From contig NC_085073.1 of NCBI RefSeq assembly GCF_963662255.1, positions 5,325,598-5,389,597 on the forward strand: 64,000 bases of DNA, given 5' to 3'. The position numbers and the translations under genes were made by a program. Numbering within the stretch: the first letter of the stretch is position 1; each line of letters begins with the position of its first letter. The stretch is from Cinclus cinclus. Lineage: Eukaryota; Chordata; Aves; Passeriformes; Cinclidae. Shown here in pieces: positions 36,931 to 47,762 of this stretch. Below the pieces are notes generated by a model. The model was not told the origin of the DNA. It saw only the letters and a list, made by a program, of their open reading frames with translations, and ran no database searches.

Positions 36931-39000
36931 ACGTCTGCAGCTCCTGCAGTCCCTTCCCAGCACTCGCTGTCTGAGCTCTCCGTGCCTCAGTTTCTCCCCC
37001 GGCTGGGCAGGAGCACAGATCCGCACGGGAGGGGATGGAGCAGGAGCTGACGGAGCCCACGGTGCTGCCGGCCTTGTGACACGGTGGCACTGAGGGACAG
37101 CGCCAGCGCGGTCAACTTGTGCCCTCCCAACAACCCCTGAATTCCCCAGCCGAGCATCCCCCGGATAAACATTCCCTGGACGAGCATCCCTCGGCCAGAG
37201 CATCCCTCCAGCTCAGCCTCCCCCGGCCGGGTACCCAGCACTGCCCCACGGCCAATTCCCTTTAGGAGCCGCCGATTGCCCAAATTCCCCCCGCACCGCC
37301 CCCGAGAGCGGCTCGGTGGCAGCTGCCCATCCCTATTGTCACCCGACAATGGGAAGCGCCCAGTCCTGCTCCCCGGGAGCGCTATTAGCCCAAATATTTG
37401 CTTCCCGTCTCCAGGGTGACAGGGTTGCCAGCGCTCACCCACATCCCTCCTTTGATCATTTTCCTCTTGATCTTCGCGCGCCGCTTCCCGGCGCTCCTCC
37501 CCGGCGCCCTCGGCTCCTGGGGATGCGGGAGCTGGTGGCATCCGCGGGGTCCGGGAGTGGCGGCGGAGGAACCGGGGGAGATGGAGGCCAGGGGTGGGGG
37601 AGATGAAAGCAGGACCGGGAGAGATGGAGATGAAGAGTGGAGGATGAAGGCAGAGCTGGGGGTGATGGAGGTGAGGGTAAGAGAGATGTTTGGGGGGGGT
37701 GTATCAGTTTCTTGAATCTGCAACCACCATTCCCTCATGGCCACCGCCACCGTCCCTCCATGGCCACCACCGTCCCCTCCCCATGGCCACAATCACCTCC
37801 CCTCGTTCAAGCACGGCCGTTCAATGGCCAGGGAAGGGAAAGCAGAAACTCTCTGCTGGGACCACGGTCCCTCCACCGTGCTGGGACAGCAGAACCCGGT
37901 TCAGCAGAAGCCCTGGGCAGGATTGATGCAGCTTCTCCCTCTCCTTCCCCCTGCTCCTACGCACTCTTCCTGGAACAAGTTTTTCCCAGCCCAGGGAGCC
38001 AAGCAGACCCACCAGCAGTCCAAGCTTGTTTCTATCTTTCCCAAAGCTTACCCAGGTCCATCACTGGCTCTTAGGACGGGGGATGGAGATGGGAAATTTC
38101 TCCCAGAATAAGAGGAATTTTGGAGCCAGGTGGGATCAGCTCCAAAATCTCTGGAATTTGGCGGTGGCAGGAGAGGGACCGGCAGTGCCGAGCCATTTCT
38201 AAGCAGCGTTTTTAAAAAACAAAGCGAAATCTTCGCCAGAAAATGTTATTTCGATCCCTTTGGCAACCACGAGTCGTTTCGAAGCGACGCTTTGTGTTCG
38301 GAATGGGACCCAAATCTAAAGGAGCTGGGAATGGAGCCTCTGGGAAAGCTGCTGGGAGCTGGGATGGAGCCACAGCGAGAGAGGTTGGGGTTTGGCAGCC
38401 AGTGGGGCTGAATCCACACCCCCACGATATGCCTGCACTGTGGGACCTCAGGGGGTGCTCAGGGGGTGCCAGCACCCCCAGTGAAAAGCAGTTCTCTGTT
38501 ACCCTGTGCCTGAGCAGGAGGTCTCAGGACCCGTGGCCCTGTGGCCTTTCCCTCGCAGACCCAAACCCCTTTGCTTTGCAACGTCCCAGCCCCACACTCC
38601 AAATCCCCTGGGAAAAGGGCAGAATCCAGCTCCCCTTCCATGGGGGATCCCATCAAGGACCAGGAGGGACTAGGGGGGATGTCACTGTGGGACCAGGATG
38701 GAGGAGAGGGGACATCAGAGGGAGCATCATGGCTTGGGGCCAGGAGGGACATGGCTGGAGAACCAGGAGCTCTGGAGGAGCCAAAGGACCAGGAGCGAGC
38801 AGAAGAACCTGAAGGGACCATTAGGGACAAGGTTTCAGGCTCAGGGGCGATGCTGGCACACGGAGCCAGCAGAGACATCACCAGAGGACAGGAGGACACC
38901 AGGACGGACACTGTCACCAGGTGGGAGCAGCCGAGGACACCGCAGCCACCGGGAAGCGGCCGTGCGGGGGGCGGGAGCGGCCGGGGGAGACGTGCTCGCC
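36931..39000. other. GC-rich intergenic DNA, no gene recognised
   Basis: Includes a short CCATGGCCACCACCGTCCC repeat near 37735-37800 and a less GC-rich stretch at 38180-38320. No exon was supported. Confidence 0.45.
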
Positions 39001-39004
39001 CGCA

Positions 39005-39115
39005 CTTTGCTGCATGACGGTGATTAAGTTGCTTCCCTTCCTTATGGTCCCTCGGGGAGGTGTTAACCAGCTGCTAATAAAGACGGATGGTTCTGAAGTG
39101 GCTTCTCCGGAGCCT
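39005..39115. promoter_or_regulatory. Candidate noncoding islet
   Basis: GACGGTGATTAAGTTGCTTC, GGTGTTAACCAGCTGCTAAT and AATAAAGACGG form a compact block with homeobox-like (GATTAA) and E-box (CAGCTG) cores between CpG-rich flanks. Confidence 0.3.
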
Positions 39116-39679
39116 TTGTATCCGTGGAATTTCGGGAAAAGCCACCGGGGTGCCCGGAGGCACCGGGCAGACCCGCGGCACCCTCGAGCCTCGAACCCGG
39201 AGCTGGTGGGGATAAATCCGCTCCGTGGGGGTGACGAGGGGGACATGGGGAGGGTTTGGGGAGGCTCGGAGGATGCCAAGAGCCGGAGCAGCCCCGGGGA
39301 GGAAAAGGGCGACCCGAAAGGCTGCGGGGGGCGGGAAAGCAGCGGGAAGAGGAGAAATCCAGCAGCAACTGCCCATTAAAATTCATGAAAGCTGTTAAAA
39401 AGCAGAGCGCAGCGCGAGCTCCCGGCTGCTGCTGACAAAGCCGGCGAGGGAGGCGGCGGTGCCAGCTCCGTGCAGCGGCAAGTTCGGGGTTCAGCCCCCC
39501 CCCCCCTTCCCAAACCGGTTTCCGCCTGGGTGACACCACAATGGACCCGGCTCCCTCAGCACCAGCGGCTGCCGGAGGAGAGGGGGGATGGAGGCACCAA
39601 ATCACATCCCCCACCACGGCCACTCCTTCCCTCACAGGGGACCCCCAAACTCCCTCCGGTGCCTGGAGAGGGATTTGTA

Positions 39680-39865
39680 TCTTAGAGCTCATTTATTTTC
39701 CTTTTTCCCATATATTTTTAGCCCCCCGCCACTCACAACCCCCCTCGCAGCTGCCTGCGAACAAGCCCCGGCGCGATTCCCTCGCCGTAATTAGCAACGT
39801 TTCTGCAGGCAAATGGCAGTCGGGAGTGGAGGTGGCATTTCCTTAATTAAAACAATTAATTAGGG
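39680..39865. promoter_or_regulatory. Homeodomain-motif-rich islet
   Basis: Contains CATATATTTTTAG (MEF2-like), CGTAATTAGCAACG (39786-39799) and TTAATTAAAACAATTAATTA (39843-39862). Strong AT contrast with flanks. Confidence 0.45.
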
Positions 39866-40169
39866 TGGGGTGAGAGGGAAGATAAAACATCTTCCCCACA
39901 GAAAAGCCTCTTGGAGCTGCCGGTCCCTTGGGGTGGTGCCGGGGCTGTGGCTTCCCCAGGGTGCCCGGGCCACGCGTGTCCCTGTGGGTGCCCACCCTTG
40001 GGTGCTGCTCCTCCACTGAGCACCCCGGGGCGGCTCTCGGACCCTCATCGCAGCTCCTTGGCCTGCAAGGCCGGGCTGCTTGTCCCAAAATGTCCCAGAC
40101 ACAGCCGTGGCCATGGACGGTCCCAGCCGGAGCATCCCGGCGATGCCGATCGTGCCGGCCCCGGTTCTG

Positions 40170-40282
40170 TGCCGGGGTATAAATATCCGTGTGTTACTTA
40201 GCGACTAATTGCACGGAGCGCAACAGCGGGGGGTGCCAGCCCCTAATGAGGATCTGGAATCAAAGCTGCTAATTACCCCTGT
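40170..40282. promoter_or_regulatory. Islet with TATAAATA and three TAAT cores
   Basis: GTATAAATATCC (40177-40188), GCGACTAATTGCACGG (40201-40216), CCCTAATGAGGATC (40241-40254) and GCTAATTACCCC (40267-40278) within about 110 bp. The TATAAATA could be a promoter element, but no downstream exon was identified. Confidence 0.4.
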
Positions 40283-40984
40283 GCCGAGCTGCTGCATCGC
40301 TCCTGCTGGGCTCTGCCTGTCCGGCCACCGCATCCCCATGGCATCCCTGGCACCGCCGGCCCCAGACGCCCGTACCGAGGGGTTTGGGGTAGGTGAGAGC
40401 CCAAATCCGACGATCTTCCCTTTTGGATGACCCCTCTGAGGCAGGTGCCACCCTGCAGCCTGGTGTCATCCTTTCGGGTGACCTGGCGCAGCCGCACCGA
40501 TGCCAAGGACCGAGGGCTGCCGTGGGTGGGTGTGGGAATACCTGGGCACGTGCAGGGGTGTCTGCGTGTCCGTGGGGATGTGCAATGCCACCTTGGGACA
40601 GGGCTGTTTGAAATCCAAACCTTCCCATGTGCTGAGGGAACAACCCCGGCCAGGCCGACGGAACCCCCAGCCCAACCCCACCAACCTTCCCTCGGTGGTC
40701 TGGGCCCCCCTCGCTGAGCTCATCCATCCCCTGCGCTCCCTTTCACTTCGTCCCAGAAGCTCCAACACCGCACGGGACGAGGCTCTGGCATTCCCGGCAC
40801 AGGCATTGCAGCCCTGGGACAGATTCCACACCACCCCGGTGCCCAGTGCACCCCGGGTGCTGGGGCTGCCCTTCCCCAGGCCACGGAACTTGGGGTACCC
40901 AGGAATATCCCTCCGGGCTCATCATCTTCCCGGGGCGGGGGGATTTTTTTCCTCGGCTCTGCACACCACGTGGCTGGTAGGAAG

Positions 40985-41205
40985 CAGGTCCCGGGTAAAT
41001 ATCTCCCGGCGGGTGCGTGCGGGGATGCTGCCTTCACAGGATTTACAGCTTCAAAGCCTCGGCCTCAAAGCCTGCAGATATCTTTTCATCATTTCAGCCG
41101 CGGTCTAATTACCCCGCTGGCCGCCGGCGCTGCCCGGCGCTCCCAGGTACAGCCTCTCTTAATAGCTGGGATTTATTATTTAAATGTCGTTTTCCAGCTC
41201 CTCGC
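40985..41205. promoter_or_regulatory. AT-rich islets with TCTAATTACC
   Basis: Contains GGTAAATATCTCC, GATATCTTTTCATCATTTCA, GGTCTAATTACCCC (41103-41116) and AATAGCTGGGATTTATTATT (41161-41180). Candidate enhancer. Confidence 0.35.
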
Positions 41206-41309
41206 TCCCGTTCCGGCTCCGAGGGTGCCTGTGCCCCCCCCCCGCACCCCAAAACCTGGGCGCCCTGATCCACCAGCACCCGGCGTTCACGCTCCCCGCC
41301 TGCTCTGAA

Positions 41310-41375
41310 CCGTGACGAGTTATTAATTAACGGCGAGGTATCGTTCCCTGCTTCATCTTCGGTGTAATTAGATCG
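41310..41375. promoter_or_regulatory. Paired TAATTA islet
   Basis: TTATTAATTAACGG (41320-41333) and GGTGTAATTAGATCG (41361-41375) about 30 bp apart in CpG-rich DNA. Confidence 0.4.
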
Positions 41376-41597
41376 TGGGGATGCCGGGAAGCTGAGCTGG
41401 TTAACGCTTGCCGGAGGGGGACGAAGGGAACCGGAGTCCTCCCGACCCAGCCGGTGCAGCCGGATGCTCCCGAGCTGCCGAAATCGGGGGCTCTGCGCCC
41501 CGCCAGGGCCCCTCCCGCCGGTACCGGTGATTTACAGCGGGCACCAACCCCGCCGGCGGCGGGGCCGTGATGGATGCGGGGAGCAGCCCCGGCCGCG

Positions 41598-41810
41598 GCG
41601 CCTGTTAATTAGTCGCTTTGGATTGATGAAAAATTGCAGCTCCCGCTAACGATGGCAGCGGCTCAGCCGCGGCGGCAGGGCCGGGGTCGGTGCCGGCGGT
41701 GCCGCTTCCCCGGAGCTCCGAGGGGCTGCTCGTCCCCGCAGCCGGCACAGCCGGAGGATAATTTATGGTTTCGTATCAGTGCCGCTGATCTTGGAGCATT
41801 TCCAGCTTCC
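41598..41810. promoter_or_regulatory. TTAATTAG islet next to CpG-rich DNA
   Basis: CTGTTAATTAGTCGCTTTGG followed by ATTGATGAAAAATTGCAGC, then a CpG-rich run, then GGATAATTTATGGTTTCG. Candidate element by composition. Confidence 0.3.
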
Positions 41811-42070
41811 TCTTCCCTCTCCCCACATTGCTTTTCCTCGAAAGCCGATTCCCCAGGATGGGATCCAGCTCCTCGCTGGGGATATCGCTGTCCCCAGCAT
41901 CCCTGGCCGTGTCAGCCCTCGGGGACCTGCATCCCCCCCGTGATGAGCTCATGCGTGTGCTGAGCTGTGACAGGGCTCTGCAGGGCTCTGCCACCGCCTG
42001 GGCTGGTTCCTTCTCCGGCTGAAGGATGCTCCGCTGCTCCAGGCACGCGTGCAGGGCGGGATAACCGCGT

Positions 42071-42150
42071 TTCCACATTGCCACATTCCCATATTCCCAC
42101 ATTCCCACATTGCCGCATTCCCATATTCCCACATTCCCACATTGCCACAG
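42071..42150. repeat. 8-bp CCCACATT tandem repeat
   Basis: About ten 8-bp units of CCCACATT with variants TGCCACAT, CCCATATT and GCCGCATT, arranged in a repeating order (period about 40 bp). Confidence 0.85.
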
Positions 42151-42204
42151 CCTGGAGCCCACGGAGGACACGCACCCGGCCCGGAGCGGGAGCGCGGGCA
42201 GCTC

Positions 42205-42262
42205 CTCACTCGTTTGTGATCTTAAGGTGTCAAATTGTCTTTTAGTGATTGGATTGCTCTGT
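42205..42262. promoter_or_regulatory. Small AT-rich islet
   Basis: CACTCGTTTGTGATCTTAAG, GTCAAATTGTCTTTTAGTGA and TTGGATTG form an isolated non-repetitive stretch in GC-rich DNA; followed by a degenerate GATCTGG(A/G)AA repeat to about 42350. Confidence 0.25.
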
Positions 42263-42350
42263 GGAAGTGGAGAGAAGGGATCTGGAAATGATCTGGAAAA
42301 GGATCTGGCGGGGCATCTGGGAAAGGGTTTGGGAAGGGATCCGGGGAGGA

Positions 42351-43170
42351 GATGCTCAGCAACGGGCAGTGGCATCCCTCCACTCAGGGAAATGACCCCA
42401 GTGTCACCAGCTGGTGCAGTTTTGGGGAGATTTGGTTGGGTTTTGGTGTTTTCTCGGTGGCTGTGGGAACTCTTTGCTGGAGGAAGGGCAGATACAGGCA
42501 GAGCCCTGGGGACGGCGGTGAGCAGAGGCCCCGGTGGCGGCCACAGAGGGTGGCACTGCCCGGGAGCCTGGTGGCCACCACGGCACGGGCAGGGTTAAGG
42601 TGAGCGCCGCAGGCAGAGCCCTGCCAGGGGGATTATCCACGTCCCTCGGTGCAGGCAATTCCCTGCCTTGTCCATCGATCCCTGCGGGGTGTTAAGAGAG
42701 GCTGGAGCATCGATTGGAGCAAAGCCCAGGCTCAGCGAGGCCGAAGGCTTCCCCAGGAAGGGGGTGCAGGCTCCGGCCTGGGGGTCCGGGGACCAGAGGA
42801 AGCGCAGGAACCTCTTTGGGGACAAAGGATGGAGGGGTGGGGACGTGCTGGGCCATGGGAAACGCCGGTGAACCCTCGCCGCGCCTGCCAGGCGCCCGCG
42901 GCGTGCCGGCTTGGCACTTCACCGCCACAGCCCGAGCTCTGGATCGTGTCCCGGCCGCTCGCCGTGACAGACGGGGACATTAAACGAGCCACGGGCGGAT
43001 GCCCAGAGCAGGCACCTGGAGCGGGAGCGTCCCCAGCCCGGGATGCGGCGGGAGCGCCACCGGCTTGTGGCATCCATCGGGCACCGGTGTATAAATAACA
43101 CGGACAGAAAAACCGGATTCCATTTTCCTGAGGAGAAAGGAAGGGCTAAAGACAAAAGAGGCCGTTTACC
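42351..43170. other. GC-rich intergenic DNA, no gene recognised
   Basis: No exon or repeat array was supported; a GGTGTATAAATAACACGG stretch occurs at about 43086-43103. Confidence 0.4.
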
Positions 43171-43174
43171 AACC

Positions 43175-43455
43175 GGCTGGCAGCCCAGGGGAAATTGCTA
43201 TCCAGATAAAAAATCGCAGATTAAGGAAGGAAAGAGCTGACCTTAACTCCAGTCCTTAGGCAGGGAGGAAGGGCAAGATTTTCACCATTTAATTGGGGTG
43301 TTTTAACCATTTTGGGCGGTTTGTTTGCTCTACTTCAAAGCCAGGAGCGTATCATTTTTACTCTGTGGCTATAATAATGGCATAAATAAAGAGACTTTTT
43401 TTTTACGAGCAGCTTTTCCGACTCTAATTGTCCTTGAATTAATGAATCTTTTTGA
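43175..43455. promoter_or_regulatory. Large AT-rich islet, candidate conserved noncoding element
   Basis: About 280 bp, one of the longest AT-rich unique segments right of 30 kb: CCAGATAAAAAATCGCAGAT, CACCATTTAATTGGGGTG, GGCTATAATAATGGCATAAA, TCTAATTGTCCTTGAATTAA. GATA, homeobox and SRF/MEF2-like cores are present. Confidence 0.4.
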
Positions 43456-44935
43456 GGAACAGAACCCCAGTTCCTGGGGGTTTATCCTCATGCAGAGACA
43501 ACATCAGAGCTACGGGACTGAGCTGAAAGCTGGAAAATAGCTGAGGGAGGGGACATAAAAAATCCCAGTAAATGGCAGGATGGGTTCAGCGGCCGCTCCC
43601 AGTTTGCACCATTATTTTGGGTGAAATCCTTGTGATCCCTTGCTGGCTGTGGGGGGGATCCCACGTGCCCAGATTTGTCCCTGCAGCCGGTCCTGCTCGA
43701 ACTCCTCCGGGGGTGGAAAATGCTTTGGCTTGTGCTGCGGGGCCGGTGTTAGCCACGCTTGAGGGGAAAATCACAATCGCTGCCGGGGCCCCAAGCCAGG
43801 AGCCGGCCCCGGACTTTCCCCGGGAAGAGCCGCCCTTCCAGGGGGGATTCACGTGGGGGGCTGCTGGGATCTGGCAGGGTCACTTTGGGGGGCTGGGGGT
43901 TCGGTTTGGGGGTCTGTTGGTGGGGAAACTGAGGCACGAGCTGAGAGGGAGGGGCTCAAGGAAAGGATCGGGGGGGTTGGGGGGACATGAGGCATTCCCC
44001 CCATCGCCACACCATGATCCCGGGGAGGGGAAAAGCCCTGCCCACCCAAAAGCCTTGACTTTGCTCCTCCTTCTCCTCCTCCTCCTCAGTAGGATACGGA
44101 AATCTTGAGGATTTTATCCTCGTGAGGAGAAAGGAGGAAAGCTGAGGAGGGAGCAGGGGTGGGGGCAACTCCTCCATCAGGGAGGAGCCAAAGTCCCTCA
44201 CCACGGATTTGGGGGCACGGTCACCTCTGTGGGACACCCCCCCGGAGCTGGTTCGTTGCCAGAGGGAGGGAGAACTGAAATCTGGGGCTGGAATAAAGGA
44301 GGTTGTGAAAGTCACTGACTCCGGATGGAACCGGAGCAGGAGAGAGCTGAAAGGAAGATAAAAATAGCCCCAGCTCGGTCGGGGGCTGGGGGGCACCGGG
44401 GTGGGGTGGGGTGGGGTGTGGGGGGCACGGGCCATGGACTGGGGCAACAGCTGGGCTGGGTCGGGCCGGGCTCCTGGGAGCACATCTGGATGGGGAAACA
44501 CAGTGGGAGCAGCTGTTTTGGGAGCCTGGGGGCAACAGCTGGATGGATGGATGGCCCTAGGGTGACAGTGGGAACAGCTGGAATGGGGTCACGGGGGACA
44601 CATCTGGATGGCACAGCCGTGGGATCTCGGGGAGAGCGGCCGGGGAGGGGGGCTGTTCAGGGCTGGAAACAGCTGTAAACATCTGGATTTGGCCTCGGGG
44701 TGCATCTGGACGGGAGAGGCCGGTGAAGGTGACAGCCACAGCTAGGGGACACTGATGGGGGTAATGGGCTAAGGATAATCAGCCAGCACCGGTCCAAGCC
44801 GGGTCCCGCTGGGGCTCGGGGAGCTCAGCTCCTTCCCAACCCCCCCGAGCAGCCTTGGGGGGTCCTTCTCTGTCCCGATGAACTCGATGAAGTCACCAGT
44901 CACCTCCTGAAGCAGGGAGATGGCAGCGGGGTGGC
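43456..44935. other. GC-rich intergenic DNA, no gene recognised
   Basis: Contains a short GGGGTGGGGTGGGGTG repeat near 44398-44415, several GGGAGCAGCTG and TGGATGG repeats (44480-44620), and no supported exon. Confidence 0.4.
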
Positions 44936-44939
44936 AGCA

Positions 44940-45072
44940 ACAAGGTCATTAAAGCAGAAAGAAAAATACATTAGAAATGTTCAACTGCTCACTCTTGCCT
45001 GAAATGTGCTTAAATCAGCCCCGAGTAAACAATGAGACGGGATTAATGGCAATTAGTTTTCATTAGAAAGGT
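44940..45072. promoter_or_regulatory. Islet with forkhead and homeodomain motifs
   Basis: AGGTCATTAAAG, forkhead core GTAAACA (45025-45031), GGGATTAATGGCAATTAG and TTTTCATTAG within about 130 bp of AT-rich unique sequence. Confidence 0.45.
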
Positions 45073-45471
45073 GGCATCACCCTCGCCTGCTCCCCAGGGG
45101 CCGCTCCCTGCCTTTTGGGGGTTGGGGGAGCTCCCAGCCGGATCCAGCCCGGGAAGGGGTGACCACGTCCTGCCCAGCCCAGGCTGCGGGGAGCCGCGTT
45201 ATCTTCGCCGAGGCAGCCACAGCTTCAAAGGGAACCCACAAATCCGGCACATGCAAAGCCCCAGCTGGTCCTGCAGATAAACAGGGAGCGGGCTGGAGTG
45301 GCCCCAGCCATCCCTGGCAGCTGTGCCTGGCATGATTGCCTTTGGGGGGGGGTGGGTTTGGGGTGATGTTTGGCCCTGGGGTGCTGCTGGGGCCCAGGGA
45401 GTGCTCAGCCTTGGGGGGATGCTCGACTTGGAGGTGATGCTCAGCCTTGGAATGATGCCCAGGCCCTGGGG

Positions 45472-45562
45472 ATGCTCAGCCTCAGGGCAGTATTTGGGGC
45501 CCTGCTCAGCCTCAGGGCAGTATTTGGGGAGATGCTCAGCCTCAGGGCAGTATTTGGGGTGA
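45472..45562. repeat. Three-copy 30-bp tandem repeat
   Basis: CTCAGGGCAGTATTTGGGG starts at 45481, 45511 and 45541, an exact 30-bp period; looser GATGCTCAGCCT(T/C) copies precede it from about 45395. Confidence 0.9.
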
Positions 45563-46087
45563 TGCCCACCCTGGGCACGGCTCCAGTTTTTGCAGGGCCC
45601 CCCCCTCATTCTCAGCAGGACTTTGGGGATGAGGCAGCAGAGCTGCCAGCGGTGCACAGGGAAGGGAGAGGGGACACTGTGCCCGTGCCTCCTGCATTTT
45701 GGGGTGCTGGTGGTTGGTGCTGGGTGCTGCCACCCATGCCATAGGTGACCCCGCAGGGAGGGGACTCTCTGGTGACTACCACCGCGCCCCCTCCCCCCTT
45801 AGCTGACACGAGTCACCAGGTCTCCGCTCACCCCCATCATCCCAAAACACTTCCGGGCCAGGGAGGGTGGAAAGGACCCACGCCGCCTCCAGAATGGGGC
45901 AAATTCCATCATTTTTGGGGCTGATCCAAGCATACACCGGCCTCACCGGGTGGGATGCACCCCCTTCCCACCGGGCTGACCCCGGGTGCCTCACCAGCAT
46001 CTGCACCGCCGGGGGGTCCCTGTCCCCCACCCCGGGGCACGGTCCCCGTCATTAGCGCCCAGAAAATGTTGGGTTTCTGCCTGGGAA

Positions 46088-46182
46088 AACACAGCAGATA
46101 TGTACATTAAACATCGAATTATAAAATTAACAGATTCCAACTGCGGATGATTTGCATGTGCAAATTAACTTAATTACCGCTC
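46088..46182. promoter_or_regulatory. Islet with a palindromic double octamer
   Basis: ATTTGCATGTGCAAAT at 46150-46165 is two 7-bp inverted arms separated by 2 bp and includes a perfect octamer (46150-46157). It is followed by TTAACTTAATTACC and preceded by AACATCGAATTATAAAATTA. Candidate POU/homeodomain element. Confidence 0.5.
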
Positions 46183-46356
46183 TTCCTCCCCGAGCGCCCG
46201 CATGCCGGGAAGGGCCGGCCCCGGCACGGCCGGCGGCAGCTGCGGGGGGACCGGGGGTCCGGGGGGGCTGCGGCAGCTGCGGGGACAGAGAGTGCACAGC
46301 GGGGTGAGGGACAGCGGCTCTGCGGGGACCTGGGCGTGGCTGGGAGAGGGGGACGT

Positions 46357-46886
46357 GGATGGAAACACGGATGGACACACGGATGGGCACAGGGATGGGC
46401 ACAGGGATGGGCACAGGGATGGGCACAGGGATGGGCAGAGGGATGGGCAGAAGGATGGACAGAGGGACGGGCAGAGGGATGGACACAGGGATGGGCACAG
46501 GGATGGACATAGGGATGGACGCATGGATGGACACAGGGATGGGCAGAGGGATGGACAGAAGGATGGACAGAGGGACAAACAGAGGGATGGACAGAGGGAT
46601 GGGCACAGGGATGGACAGAAGAATGGGCAGAGGGATGGGCAGAGGGATGGACACAGGGATGGGCACAGGGATGGACAGAAGAATGGGCAGAGGGATGGAC
46701 AGAGGGATGGACACAGGGATGGGCACAAGGATGGGCAGGGGGATGGACATAGGGATGGACGCATGGATGGACACAGGGATGGGCAGAGGGATGGACAGAA
46801 GGATGGACAGAGGGATGGACACAGGGATGGACACAGGGATGGACACAGGGATGAACAGAGGGATGGACACATGGATGGACACACAG
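46357..46886. repeat. 12-bp GGATGGACACAG minisatellite with higher-order structure
   Basis: About 44 units of GGATGG(A/G)CA(C/G)AG. Variants recur in order: the 60 bp at 46501-46560 is identical to 46741-46800, a 240-bp higher-order period. Because 12 is a multiple of 3, all frames stay open on both strands; the resulting open frames are not genes. Confidence 0.95.
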
Positions 46887-47569
46887 GTGTAAACACAAGG
46901 ACATGTGTGTGCACAGCCACACACACACAGGGAGGGGGATGCCTTGGAGTCCAGATCCAGGGGTTCTGCCAGGGAGGGCAGGGCTGCCATGCCAGGACCC
47001 CCCGGCTTTGGGGCTCCTGCCCCCCCCCAGGGTGGAGGGGCCCAGGGTCCATCGCCGGCTGGGTGGGAGCTCTGCTGGTGCAGAGGGGGGGGGGGGACAG
47101 TGAAGGCACTGCTCCCCAAAACCCCTGCCTGGGCCCCAGCAGGGAGCAGGGGGGGCCAGGGTGGCCTTGGGATCTCGTGCCGTGCCAAGGCGTGCCGGGA
47201 CAGGCCGGGGGTCACGGCTCCCACCCCGCGTGCTCGGGATGCACGAGGCTGGCGGGGCACAGGCGGGGTGGGGGGGACACAGCCCTGCCCCCCCTCATCG
47301 CACCCCACCCCACGGCTGAGACCGGCCCTGCTCACGGCACGAGTGGCTGCGGGACTCACCCGAGCCCATCGACTCCTCCGCGGAGCGCGCTATTCCCTTA
47401 AAGGTCACACAAATCCCCAAATCCGGGAATAAATCCCGATCTGGAGGCTGCGGATGGGAAGAGCCCTCCCAGGGCCGCTGTTTTCCAAACTGCCAGCCAA
47501 AATTCCTGCACGGGAGGAGTCCTGGGACCGCCACTGCCGCAGGGTGTCGGGGTCACCTGGGATATTATG

Positions 47570-47690
47570 CCACTAGGATATTAGGGTGCCATGGGGTGCA
47601 GGGGGATGGTGGGGTACCAAGGGATATTTGGGTGCCGTGTGATGCTGGGGTGTCATGGGTTATCCGTGGGATATTGGGGTGCCCCAGGGT
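47570..47690. repeat. Degenerate GGGATATTGGGGTGCC tandem repeat
   Basis: Recurrent (G)GATATT(A/T)GGGTGCC(A/G) units about 30 bp apart with many changes. Confidence 0.55.
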
Positions 47691-47717
47691 GGTGGCAAAA
47701 CGCGTCTGGACGGTGCT

Positions 47718-47762
47718 TGCAGGAATTAATTCCGAGGAGGGTTGATTAATTAGCCGTAATGA
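47718..47762. promoter_or_regulatory. Islet with GGAATTAATTCC palindrome
   Basis: Perfect 12-bp palindrome at 47722-47733 followed by GATTAATTAGCCGTAATGAG (47744-47763). It lies about 0.9 kb upstream of the presumed SEMA6B CpG-island promoter. Confidence 0.45.

Noticed and set aside
40177..40188. TATAAATA as a promoter
   Set aside because: No downstream exon, donor or open frame was found; kept only as part of an AT-rich islet.
42071..42150. CRISPR-like array
   Set aside because: Units are contiguous with no spacers and the DNA is vertebrate; it is a simple 8-bp tandem repeat, as are the other arrays here.
46127..47401. Long open frames on both strands (about 400 residues on each)
   Set aside because: They coincide with a 12-bp tandem array whose unit is a multiple of 3, so every frame stays open. 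The translations are simple repeats with no domain, start context or splice support.
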